A stretch of 64,000 nucleotides of DNA, from the NCBI GenBank assembly GCA_941918925.1, contig OW799233.1, positions 141,858,223 to 141,922,222 of the forward strand, read 5' to 3'. The notes under the pieces were generated by a model. That model searched no databases, was not told the DNA's origin, and saw only the letters and a program-made list of their open reading frames with translations. The translations under genes and the position numbers were made by a program. Shown here piece after piece: positions 1 through 10,435 of this stretch (the stretch's first letter is position 1; the number at the start of each line of letters is the position of its first letter). This stretch comes from Phyto melanocephala (lineage: Eukaryota > Arthropoda > Insecta > Diptera > Rhinophoridae).

Positions 1-328
1 AAAAAAAAAACCAAAAAATTCGGGCACACACACGTTGGTGTGCTTGTAAGAACGGTAACCACAAAATTTTATGGTAATACTTTTATACGTTTACTGTGTT
101 TATTTATTGTGCTGCACTGTTTGGCACATAACAAAAATATAAAGGTAGATCAAACAGCAGATATAATAAATTGATATTTACAGCCATGGTTTGTAACAAT
201 AGTTTATAAAAAAATTAGTGTTTGGAAAAAAAATTATTGTTTTAATATACATATTTCGGGTTAAATGTATTTAAAAGACACTTAATTTTTCTGTAAACTT
301 CTTGAAAATAAATATAATTATAATTCAT
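1..328. other. AT-rich non-coding stretch
   Basis: No gene or repeat structure recognised. Probably part of a long intron upstream of the visible mesh exons (inference). Confidence 0.4.
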
Positions 329-735
329 CCCAGCAAAAAAAAAAAATAAAAAATTGGAAGTATTGCAAAGCGAATTACATTTTAAAACTTCTAACTTAAT
401 TGTGTAAAAGCAATAATTCTAAATGACTTCTTAAATGCGAAGCAATTTGTCATAATGAATGTGCTTAAAAATGAATGCAACATCATGCAGAATATCTTAT
501 AGAACTCATATAAACAAAATTACCTTATTTAACAGCGGATGCTTTTCACCATTTATGCATGAGTTCTGTGCACTTGCTAAAATATAGTGCAGATTTTTAA
601 AATATTCATGTAAACACGTGAACTCCAATGACACGCTAATGTTAAAATCATTAGTATTTTCACTTAAATTTAATCACTTCTTCACCAGTTGAACCCCTGC
701 AAATTCATTATTTTGTCATACATTTTTTTGCTGGG
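329..735. mobile_element. Small TIR element (MITE), CCCAGC ends
   Basis: The ends are inverted copies: CCCAGCAAAAAAA at 329 and its complement TTTTTTTGCTGGG ending at 735. The 407-bp body has no ORF. This is the layout of a non-autonomous DNA transposon. The superfamily is undetermined, because the flanking AT dinucleotides are too short to be diagnostic in this AT-rich sequence. Confidence 0.5.
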
Positions 736-736
736 A

Positions 737-994
737 TATATTGAAAATTAACTGCCTGTTCAATGATGTCGAAAAAAAACCCAAGCGAAGTTTTCATTCG
801 TACAAATATCTATATATTGAAAATTAACTGCCTGTTCAATGATGTCGAAAAAAAACCCAAGCGAAGTTTTCATTCGTACAAATATCTTGAAAACAACAAC
901 AAAAACTAATTTTTTTTATTGTTTTCAACGTATTTTTACGAATAAAATTTCGCTTGGGTTTTCTTTTGACATCATTGAACAGGCAGTAATATAT
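737..994. mobile_element. Foldback MITE with one arm duplicated in tandem
   Basis: A 76-bp arm containing ACTGCCTGTTCAATGATGTC occurs twice in direct tandem (about 737-812 and 813-888). It occurs once more as the reverse complement at about 921-992 (GACATCATTGAACAGGCAGT at 967-986). This is a foldback element whose left arm was duplicated. The ATG reading frame across it (839-1021) is a by-product of the repeat and not a gene. Confidence 0.7.
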
Positions 995-1104
995 TTTTTT
1001 AAATTAAACAACAATATGTAATATTCTCTTTTGTTTGTCTACATTTTAAATATTGAAAACAAAAGATCAATGCTAGTGTAGAAAAAAGTTTATTCTTTTT
1101 AATA

Positions 1105-1672
1105 AAGGGTGGTTAAATTTGAAGGGCCGCTGTTGAGTGTGAACCACAACTAAAGGTCAAGCCTTTTTTCTGCATTTCATTTGACATTTCTCAATTTTAG
1201 ACTAACTCAATTTTAACCATAAAAAGATACACAATCGAGGAACGCGTTAAAGTTATTGAGGCTTATTATGAAAATGGGCGTTCAGATCAAAATGCATTTC
1301 TTACACTTCGTGATTGTTTTGGTCAATATAATCGTTTAAATTTGTTCACAATCGGAAGAAGTGTGAAAAATATTTTAGCTTCAACAAAACTGGTCTGTAT
1401 GAAATGTGAAAACATCTATGAATGCCTTCTTAGTTCGTTGAATGGGAACCATTGCTGTTTTTTGCGATAGTGTGGCAACAGAGCAGTCAATCTCGACTCA
1501 TCACCGTGCCCAACAATTGAGCATCAACATTGTCATTGAAAATTTGGACCATCAGATAAAGGAATGGCGCCAAGGATAGGGGGGGGGGGGCAAATATTAT
1601 CTTTATAAAAAGAAATAACAATAATTTCCTAAACAATTTTTGTTTTATTTAAATTCAACATCGGCCCTTTTC
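1105..1672 (+). mobile_element. Internally deleted mariner-like element, copy 1
   Basis: The left end AAGGGTGGTTAAATTT follows a TA dinucleotide and matches the ends of the copies at 46561-47178 and 57140-57493. After it comes a transposase N-terminal relic from about 1218 (RYTIEERVKVIEAYYENGRS, then QNAF..LRD). This is the helix-turn-helix start typical of DUF4817-type mariner-like transposases in insects. The central catalytic part is missing. Fragments resembling DSVA.EQS.STHHRAQQL and a C-terminal scrap follow directly, as in the other copies, so the family moves as a deletion derivative. The right end is decayed. Confidence 0.75.
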
Positions 1673-2535
1673 TATATCTTATAAGTAACACATTCTCTGT
1701 TTTTAAAAACAAAAATACAGCAAAAGTTAATTATTTAATAAAAACTATAAACATTTATTTTTTATCTTCAAAATGCTCCAGGAAAAAAACTCTCAAAAAA
1801 CTCTTTCCTTCTCTTATATCACAAATAAAATACTTACATGTACCTACACAAGTTACATACATAATTAAACGTGTTTGATGCATACATATGTACAGATTTG
1901 TACCCAAGTTTTCTAATTAAAATGTGTAACGATTTACTGCTCTGCTTTGTTTTGTTGTGTTTTTATTTTAATGCTGTTACTGTTATTGCTACAAATGTTA
2001 CTGTCGCCATTTACCATTAAATTAGGAAAATTTTGTTGTCGTTGTTGTTATATTTTAGTATATTTTATGTTATTCCCCGTCTGTGGTGCTGATAATTGTC
2101 AATTATTAGTTTAAAAGTGGAAAATACTTAAACGCACAGATGTGCGTACACATGTATAAATACCGTTTAATTTACGATTTCGACAACACACATTGGTCAC
2201 AAATCCATTTTTTTCTAAACAAAATTTTTGTATTTTATTTTTTTATTTTGCATTTTCTATTAGTGTGTACAGCGACAAAATCAAAACACAAATTGCACAA
2301 AAAGTTTTTTAGAAATTAAGAAAAAAATAACATTTTTATACACAATCAAATTTAATGTTAATGTTTATAATATGTTTAATGAAATGAAAAAATAAAATAG
2401 ATGAAAAACATTTATTTCAGATTTAATTTATGTAAGTCTTAAAAATATGTCCGCATTTGTCCGGCGCAAGACATAAGCTCGAAAAGGGTTTCCAGTTTAT
2501 AAAAATATATGTTTCAAAAAATAAGTTAATTTTGG
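1673..2535. other. AT-rich non-coding stretch
   Basis: No ORF or repeat recognised for most of this stretch. The last 75 bases, just before the hAT-like insertion at 2544, may be the 5' continuation of the LINE relic that resumes at 7760, since the two sides share the target-site duplication. The protein-level match upstream is weak. Confidence 0.35.
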
Positions 2536-2589
2536 GTTGAGACTAGGGTGATTGATTCGGTTTTACAACCGGTAGAAACCCCGTTTTTT

Positions 2590-5500
2590 GAATACCCTTC
2601 ACCTGTGGTACACAAGGGTATATATAGCTTTGTCATTCCGTTTGTAATTTCAACAATTTTCATTTCCGACCCCATAAAGTATATATTTTTTGAAAGCTTA
2701 GGAATAGAGGAGTCGAGTTAGCCCTGACCGTCTGTCCGTCTGCCCATCTGTCCGTGTGTTGGTTGAAATCAACTTTGAGAAGCAACTATGTGTTCCCCAT
2801 ATGTATGGTATCAATCTCTTGGAAATATCCAGGAATGAATCGCTTAAGAAATTCAGCACAATCGCTTTATAACTTTCTGAGATGTGAGCAAAAAACCACG
2901 ACCACCTCGTTTTTTTTCACAATTACAACAACAACATACATATATACTGGTAAACGTGGCATCGAATCCCAGCTGAGCCAAAAAAAAATTTTTTTATTTT
3001 ATTTTTTTATTTTATACTAGCTAATACCCGGTGTGCTTTGCCACCCCAAATTTTAGTATTTAATTCATATGGCAGGTGCCACGCCCACTATTGTTAATGC
3101 AACCATTTTTTCCATAAATGTTTATTTGAATATCAAAGTTTCTTTTGCAAAATTTTAGTACTCTAATCGATATCGTTTTCCAGATATACGAATTTTAGTA
3201 TTTAATTCATATGGTAGGTGCCACGCCCACTATTGTTAATTCACCCATTTTTCCATAAATGTTTATTTGAATATCAAAGTTGCTTTTGCAAAATTTTACT
3301 ACTCTAATCGATATCATTTTCCAAATATACGAATTTTAGTTTTTAATTCATATGGTGGGTGCCACGCCCACTATTTTTAATTCACCCATTTTTCCCATAA
3401 ATGTTTATTTGAATATCAAAGTTGCTTTTGCAAAATTTTACTACTCTAATCGATATCGTTTTCCAAATATACGAATTTTAGTATTTTATTCATGTGGCCA
3501 CGCCTACTATTGCAAGTCCGCCCATTTTTTACCCAAATGTTCGTGTGGATGTCAAAGTTTACCGTACTTAATTTGAAGACTCTAGCTGCATTAACTTTCG
3601 TGATATATAATATTTAATACTTATTCTTTAATAGGGCGTGGCACCACGCCCACTTACAATTTCAAATCAAGGTATAGCCTATAGTTCCTTCCAGACATAC
3701 AGGACGATTCTGTGAAAATTTCAAGGAAATCGGTCCAGCCGTTTAACCGTCTATAAAGCACAAACAAACATACAAACATACAAACATATAAACATACAAA
3801 CATACAAACACACATTGATTTTTATATATATAGATTCATATGTTGGTGCCACGCCCATTACTGATAATGCACCCATTTCTTGCCTAAATGTTCATTTGGG
3901 TGTCAAATTTGCTCTTGTAGAATTTTAGTACTCTAATCGATTTCGTTTTCCAGATATACAAATTTTAGTATTTAATTCATATGGCAGGTGCCACGCCCAC
4001 TATTGCTAATGTACCCATTTTTTACAAAAATGTTTGTTTGTATGTCAAAGTTGCCCTTGCACAATTTTAGTACTCTAATCGATATCGTTTTCCAGATATA
4101 CAAATTTTAGTATTTAATTCATATGTTGGTGCCACGCCCACTATTGGTAATATACCCATTTTTTCCAAAAATGTTTATTTGGATGTCAAAGTTGCCCTTG
4201 CAAAATTTTAGTACTCTAATCGATATCGTTTTCCAGATATACGAATTTTAGTATTTAATTCATATGGTGGGTGCCACGCCCACTACTGATAATGCACCCA
4301 TTTTTTCCAAAAATGTTTATTTGGATGTCAAAATTGCTTTTGCAAAATTTGAGTACTCTAATCGATATCGTTTTGCAGATATAAAAATTTTAGTATTTAA
4401 TTCATATGGCAGGTGCCACGCCCACTATATCTAATGTACCCTTTTTTTTCCAAAAATGTTCATTTGGGTGTCAAAGTTGCTCTTGTAGAATATTGGTACT
4501 CTAATCGATATCGTTTTCCAGATATACAAATTTTAGTATTTAATTCATATGGCAGGTGCCACGCCCACTATTGCTAATGTGCCCATTTTTTCCAGAAATG
4601 TTTATTTGGATGTCAAAGTTCCTCTTGCAAAATTTTAGTACTCTAATCGATATCGTTTTCCAGATATACAAATTTTAGTATTTAATTCATATGGCAGGTG
4701 CCACGCCCACTATTGCCAATGTACCCATTTTTTCCAGAAATGTTTATTTGGATGTCAAAGTTCCTCTTGCAAAATTTTAGTACTCTAATCGATATCGTTT
4801 TCCAGATATACGAATTTTAGTATTTAATTCATATGGTGGGTGCCACGCCCACTACTGATAATGCACCCATTTTTTCCAAAAATGTTTATTTGGATGTCAA
4901 AGTTCCTCTTGCAAAATTTTAGTACTCTAATCGATATTGTTTTCCAGATATACAAATTTTAGTATTTAATTCATATGGCAGGTGCCACGCCCACTATTGC
5001 CAATGTACCCATTTTTGCCAGAAATGTTTATTTGGATGTCAAAGTTGCTCTTGCGAAATTTTACTACTCTAATCGATTTCGTTTTCCAAATATACGAATT
5101 TTAGTATTCAATTCATGTGGCCACGCCTACTATTCCAAGTCCGCCCATTTTTTTCCCAAATGTTCGTGTGGATGTCAAAGCTTACCGTACTTAATTTGAA
5201 GACTCTACCTGCATTAACTTTCGTGATATATAATATTTAATACTTATTCTTTAATAGGGCGTGGCAACCCGCCCACTGACAATTTCAAACGAAAGTATAG
5301 CCTATAGTTCCTTCCAGACATATAGAAAGATTCTGTGAAAATTTCAAGGAAATCGGTCCAGCCGTTTAGCCGTCTATAAAGCACAAACAAACATACAAAC
5401 ATACAAACACACATTGATTTTTATATATATAGATATTATTTATATATTTATTATTTTTTTTTAAATTTTTTTTTTAATTTTTTTGTTTTTAATATATATT

Positions 5501-5700
5501 TTTTTTTATTTTTTTTGTAATTTTTTTTTAGAAACATACATACGTAAACTCAATTATAATTTTACAATGGTATGTTTTTTACATGTATGTACGTATTTTA
5601 TATGAGATGAATGGTGATACAAACAATTGCTATTGCACGACTACACGTTGTGAAGGGTATAAAAGATTCGGCACGGTCGAATATAGCACTGTTACTTGTT
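2590..5700 (+). mobile_element. DINE-1/Helentron-like element, family 2, copy split by a Helitron
   Basis: The head is TACCCTTCACCTGTGG..., then CATTCCGTTTGTAATTTC, CCCCATAAAGTATATATTTT and a CTGTCCGTCTG run. The tail is GGGTATAAAAGATTCGGCAC..ATATAGCACTGTTACTTG (5657-5700). The same head and tail bound uninterrupted copies at 60117-60882, 38838-39583 and 51503-52168. The layout (TATACCC hairpin head, GTCCGTCTG run, GCCGAATATAGC..CTTACTTGTT tail) is that of Drosophila DINE-1/INE-1, a non-autonomous Helentron-related repeat. The T-rich central tract was the target of the Helitron at 3017-5433. Confidence 0.7.
3017..5433 (-). mobile_element. Non-autonomous Helitron with two 5' ends and a 142-bp minisatellite
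   Basis: Read on the minus strand the element starts TCTATATATATAAAAATCAA (5433 downwards) and ends with a GGGGTGgcaaagCACACC hairpin followed by CTAG (3020-3017), the Helitron hallmarks. It sits between A (3016) and T (5434), the Helitron target. The uninterrupted target (AATATATTATTTATA) is seen in the sister DINE copy near 60600. A second complete 5' terminus lies inside at 3834, so the unit is a head-to-tail tandem. The body is a minisatellite of about 142 bp (copies near 3070, 3211, 3352, 3981, 4122, 4263, 4405, 4549, 4691, 4832, 4975). Each unit carries GTGCCACGCCCACTAT and ACTCTAATCGATATCGTTTT. Confidence 0.8.
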
Positions 5701-6329
5701 ACTCTTTCAGCTGGCGGTTTTTGGCGTAGAATACGTCTTACGTTACGGTATAGGGAGTCATGTCAGATTGTTATTGCTGTAATCTTTATTTCATTGATTA
5801 TGAGGAAAGATAACATTTTTTAAAAATTTTTTTGTAGGTAAATGAAGATGTTATCTTTCGTTTGATATACATTTCATATTGGTTGATATCTTCCTAATAT
5901 TTAAATTTCTCAAATGAAAATTGTTTAAACACATACACTCAAACATAAATATGTATGGTGTTTGGTTAAGTGTTTGAGTTTCTAGCGTGAACACAAATAT
6001 GCTGCTGTTTCAGTGTGGACACAAACCTTCGGCTGTTGTTTTGATTGATGAAATATTGAAATTTCGTATATTTACTTATGTATTAAGTGAAACAAAATGT
6101 TAAATGTGAATTTGAATTTAACATGGATATATAATTATAAAAAATATATGAAAAAATTAATTTATACATTTTTATGTTAAATGAAAGTGCTGCCAAGTAC
6201 GTAAAATAACAATGCTGCTTGATGCTGTTTGACAGCAGCTGACAGTTGACGCTTAGTAAATTAAAATAAAAACTATTAATCAAAATGGCACCTACACGAA
6301 ATACAAGAAAGCAACGTACTTATCCTATT

Positions 6330-6505
6330 TTTCCTGTCATAAGCCCGTATTATCAAAAGTAACTTTCAAATAATCAAATTGATTTGCGTCTGCTATTTAT
6401 CATTTATCTTTACTATTTTAATTTAAAAACATATTTATAATATTTTTCCTACCATAAGCTTATGAATATTATCAAAAGTAACTATCAAATAAATAAATTC
6501 GTTTG
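6330..6505. repeat. Local duplication inside the hAT-like body
   Basis: A segment containing ATTATCAAAAGTAACT followed by ATCAAATAA..AAATT occurs at about 6350 and again at about 6470, roughly 120 bp apart, each time after CCT..CATAAGC. It is a simple direct duplication with no ORF. Confidence 0.5.
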
Positions 6506-7767
6506 CTTATATGATTAATCATTTATTGTTATATATGTTTTCTGTCTTATCGGATGGCGTATTCTACGTTAAACTTAATGGCCGTGTCTCTGACACATCC
6601 TGCAAGGACAGTCCATGGCCCAAGGCCTCGGACAACTGTCTGCTGTTTTTTTTCCAAATGTTAATTTTTCGAATGTCGAATACACCTGTTTTTTTACTCA
6701 CAGACGCCGGGTTTTTTCATTTTTAGTATTATGTTCATATATCTTTGTAACCAAACGTATACTATATTTATTATTCAAAAAATTTCCAAAAATCAGAAAA
6801 TTTATTAAATACTTTTCCATAATATTGTAAAAAATTTATTTGTTGTTTCAAAAACAAATGTAAAATAAGAAAAATAATTAGGCTTAAATTTTATTTGTTT
6901 TAAATAATTTGCTGTTCAGTTAAGTTTTTTGACCAAAGTATTGTACTTTGCAATACTTTTTTATCTCATTTTCGAATTTCATAATATTTTGCTTCTACGA
7001 AATCTAGCGACTTGTTCTAAAGGCTTCCCATAGCTTAACTAATATCTCTGATAACATATGACTTGTATACTAAAATAGTTTGGCATACAAAGGGTCATTA
7101 TTATAACTTGCCTAAAAAGTTAATGGTAACTTTGACTACCGTGAGCAGCGAAGTGACTTTTTAATATTTTTCAATATTACAACGTCCTTGTAAGAAAGTT
7201 TTTTTTTTAATATGGCAGTACCAGAGCAAATACCGATTACTTTTAACTAATAAATTTAGTTCTTAAAAAATGTAGAGGCAACAATGTAAATTTAGACATT
7301 TTATTTACAAAACGAAATAAAATTTTTAATAACTTATTTACTGTTTTGTGTCACTAATATTAGAAAATTAAAACTTGAAATAAAAAAAAAAAAAAAATTA
7401 AAAAGGTCGAAGTAGAGAAACAATGGAATTTGTAAATCCATAAACCTAACCTTAAAAGTTAAAGGTAATTGAAGCATAAACTTAACTTTTCGGTAACTTT
7501 AAGGTAAAAATTGTCAGTCCTTTTATAACAACGCCATTAAATGTGTGTCAACTTAAAATGCAATTAAACCATAGAACAAACTAGTTTATACCTATATATG
7601 TATGTATGTATCTCTGTCATGGGTATAAGAAAGAATTATAATTTTTTATTATACCGTTTAACCGGTTTTTTCTAAATATTAAAAAGAGCAACCGGTTTTT
7701 TTTTTTAATTCTAAATTTCAAACCGGTTTCTTAAAAATGTCGAATAATCGATCACCCTAGTTGTAAC

Positions 7768-9545
7768 CTTAACATTTGTCAACATGGATTTCGTAAAGGA
7801 TCATCAGCTATGTCTAACATTCACCAACTAAATAATTTTGTTAATGAAGGACTTACTATGGGTCCGTAAACTGATATCATTTATATTGATTTCAGCAAAG
7901 CCTTTGTTAAAGTTAGTCACAAACTTCTACTAAAAAAACTCGATACAAAGGGTTTTGAAAATATTGCTTTAAGCTGGCAAAAGTCATATTTTTTATGCAG
8001 AACACAGTACGTATAATTTAATTTCACAAAGCCTAGAAATATTTTGGAATAATCCGGTGTCCCTCAAGGAAGCGAACTCGGTCCCCTTTTATTTATACTT
8101 TTTAGCAACGATTTGCCTCAAAGAATCAATTTTTTTTAATAAACTGATGTTCGGAAATGTATTTGAATGTTTTTAAGTTTCACTCTCCAAATCATATCTA
8201 ACTTTAAAAGGACTTTTTCGAGAAGGTGTGATGCTTCTAATCACATCTTTATCAATTGCTGTAAACTAGAGTTGGTAATTGTTATTACGAATCTTGGTAT
8301 TTTGTTAGATGCAAAATTAAACTTCATACAACACACTTCGTTTGATTTAATTAAGACTCGTGGAATCTTGTTTTTTTTCAAAAGATGGACAACAAAATTT
8401 AAGGACACTTTTAACATCAAAATAACACTGTGCAAGAAATTGACACTTTTTTTCGTGACAAGCTGGGCACCTGGCTTTTTAACATAACTTGGGTACGCCA
8501 AATCTAGTGGTGCCCGCGGTTTTTTAAGACTGGCTCTGGTTTTCGAAATATACCGTTATTTCGAAAATGGAGGAGGTTGTGCAACATATGTACGCGTAAC
8601 TCAAAAACGCTTTAGCTTATTGAAAAAACTTAAAAAACAGAAATTCCTCCCGTTAATTAAAACTATTTTCTGATGTTTTACCGGATGACTGGTTCTCGAG
8701 TTAGGATGAAATATGTCTCCGTACCTGACTAATTTAGGAGAAAAAATTTGCCACGCCCATAAAAAAAATACCAATCTGATGGAAAAAAACCGACTACGGA
8801 TTTGAGTTCAGCGCATCAAAATCCATATAGTCCATAAAGTTTTAATTAACGGGAAGACAAAAAATGATTTTTTGTCGAGCAGTGTTATTTATGGCTTGTT
8901 TTGTTTGCAGCTTTTTTTTTTTATATATCTGCAAAAAATTAGAAGCCTAGCTGCATTTTTTAATTTTTTATGCATTTTGAAAAAACAAACATTTTGAAAT
9001 TTTGATAAAAAAAATAATTTTTTTTTCAAAAAAAAAATTATGTTTCTAAACATAAAAAAATATTTTCTTAAAGAAAATTTTATTGCGGAATTTCGGTTTT
9101 TTAAATTTTTTCAATAAGCTAAAACGTTTTTGAGTTACGCGAACATATGTTGTGCAACCTTCTCTATTTTCGAAATAACGGTATATCTCGAAAACCAGAG
9201 CCAATCCTAAAAAACTGCGGGCACCACTGGATTCGGCGTACCCGAATTATGTTAAAACGTCAGGTGACCGGCATGTCTGTTTTTTCAACTAGCATAGTGT
9301 AATTATTACGTCACTTGTAAGACCGCTTTTTTAGTATGGCTCAATTTTGTGGAATTGCAACTAAAACGTTCATATTGATGTTATAGAATCTATCCAGAAA
9401 TGGTTTTTACTTTTGTGTCTTACAGATGTATATTGGGGGTATTCTGCGCTTACATCATATTCATCATTTAATGCTTTGATTTGGCTGCCAGCACTAAAAA
9501 TGTGGCGAATTATGCTTAACGTTACATTTCTCGCAAATCTTTTAA
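7768..9545 (+). pseudogene. Jockey-type non-LTR retrotransposon reverse transcriptase relic
   Basis: Broken reading frames translate to hallmarks of a Jockey-clade reverse transcriptase: NICQHGFRKGSSAMSN (7785 on), IYIDFSKAFVKVSHKLLLKK (about 7880-7940), SGVPQGSELGPLLFILF (about 8054-8104). After the MITE at 8467-9267 comes the thumb/C-terminal region LVRPLF*YGSILWNCN..NVHIDVIESIQKWFLLLCL and LNVTFLANLLNGN. Multiple stops and frameshifts show it is dead. The catalytic motif region after GPLLFILF reads FSNDLPQ, and the usual YADD is not preserved. The 5' portion, including any endonuclease, is missing or lies left of the hAT-like insertion. Confidence 0.8.
8467..9267. mobile_element. Long-TIR foldback MITE inserted in the LINE
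   Basis: The left arm (about 8467-8660) and right arm (about 9090-9267) are inverted copies for nearly 190 bp, with few mismatches. Examples are GCACCTGG..TTTTTAACATAA, TGGTGCCCGC.GTTTTTTA and ACCGTTATTTCGAAAAT on one side and their complements on the other. The LINE C-terminal homology resumes immediately after, so the MITE is younger than the LINE. There is no ORF. The target duplication is not clear and the superfamily is unassigned. Confidence 0.75.
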
Positions 9546-10276
9546 ATGGAAATGTTTAATTTGATTTTCATTTGAGTTTAATTACTTAATTTTTTTAAAC
9601 TTAAACATCTTGTTATCAGTATAATAATAATTGTTTAATATAATATTTGGTCTCTAAGGACCTTATCGATAGACTTAAATGAATGAAGAAATGCTCTGAA
9701 TATAAATGATGATGATATCACAGAAGAAAAATTATTTGGATAATTTAACGATATTAAACGAGATGAACATTTACATCAGTTGATCATTGTTCATGAATTA
9801 TTTATTAAAAATATATATTAAATATATCCGTATTTAAATCAAACTAATGTGTTTTAAACACACCTGAAATTACTTAAGCTTCAGTAGAGATTTTTACTAT
9901 TGTTGTAATTCTTTTCCCCGTACAATGTTTATATTCGATAAATAATTGTTTTATTTTTTTAATTAGAGCCAATATAATAAAAAAAGAATAATTTGATATA
10001 TTTTCTAAAAATAATTTTAGTCAGAAAAGTTAGATTTTTGACCAATGTGCAATGGTACAAAAAATATATTGGTATGACTGTGTGTGTTTAATTACACAAG
10101 TTGTTTGTAATTTACTACAAAAGAAAGCAATAGAAACAACAATAAAAATCTTAAGTAAAATTTTATTCTTATTTTAATTTGCTCATTATTGGCTTTAATA
10201 AACATATGTATTTTATTGTTTGTATGTATATGTTTAGTGTAGCAAATATTTTATTGTTTTTATTTTTTTAATATAG
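9546..10276 (+). other. 3' part of a mesh intron
   Basis: AT-rich sequence up to the acceptor TTTTTTTAATATAG at 10263-10276. I see no exon or repeat of note here. Confidence 0.55.
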
Positions 10277-10435
10277 AAATTTTGCTGCTGACTTACCTCT
10301 GTGTCCGTGTACTATGGAGCAGGCTATTTATGACAAGGGTCGTTATAGACCAGATCGTGAATGTGATAAAGATTCAAATCCAACATGTTTGCGTCATAAG
10401 GGAGCCATACATTGTGTTGTTAGTGGTACACCAAC
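10277..10435 (+). CDS. mesh: mesh exon A: first half of the AMOP domain
   Basis: Acceptor AATATAG|AAAT and donor CAAC|GTAAGT. The first base completes a split codon, then come [36 protein letters not shown] and CVVSGTP. Cysteines cluster as CPC...C...C...C, as in AMOP domains of Mesh, MUC4 and SUSD2. The exon ends two bases into a Thr codon that the next exon completes. Confidence 0.88.

Larger units (their letters stand above)
2544..7759. mobile_element. hAT-like element, enlarged by nested insertions
   Basis: The left end TAGGGTGATTGATTCGG (2544) and the right end complementary to TAGGGTGATCGATTATTCG (ending 7759) form terminal inverted repeats. They are flanked by GTTGAGAC (2536-2543) and GTTGTAAC (7760-7767), an 8-bp target duplication agreeing at 6 of 8 positions, as expected for the hAT superfamily. 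AACCGGTT-type motifs recur near both ends, like subterminal transposase sites. About 3.1 kb of its length is a later DINE-1-like insertion (2590-5700). The remaining body of about 2 kb shows no transposase that I can read. A GC-richer patch at 6540-6640 is of unknown origin. Confidence 0.65.

Noticed and set aside
839..1021. 60-residue ATG frame at the left of the window
   Set aside because: It lies across the arms and loop of a foldback MITE.
3352..3576. A 74-codon frame (M.GATPTI...SLPYLI) that recurs at 4975-5199 and 62490-62714
   Set aside because: The three copies lie at the same spot of Helitron minisatellites. The frame exists because the repeat unit is conserved at DNA level; there is no domain, no splice context and other units of the array break it.
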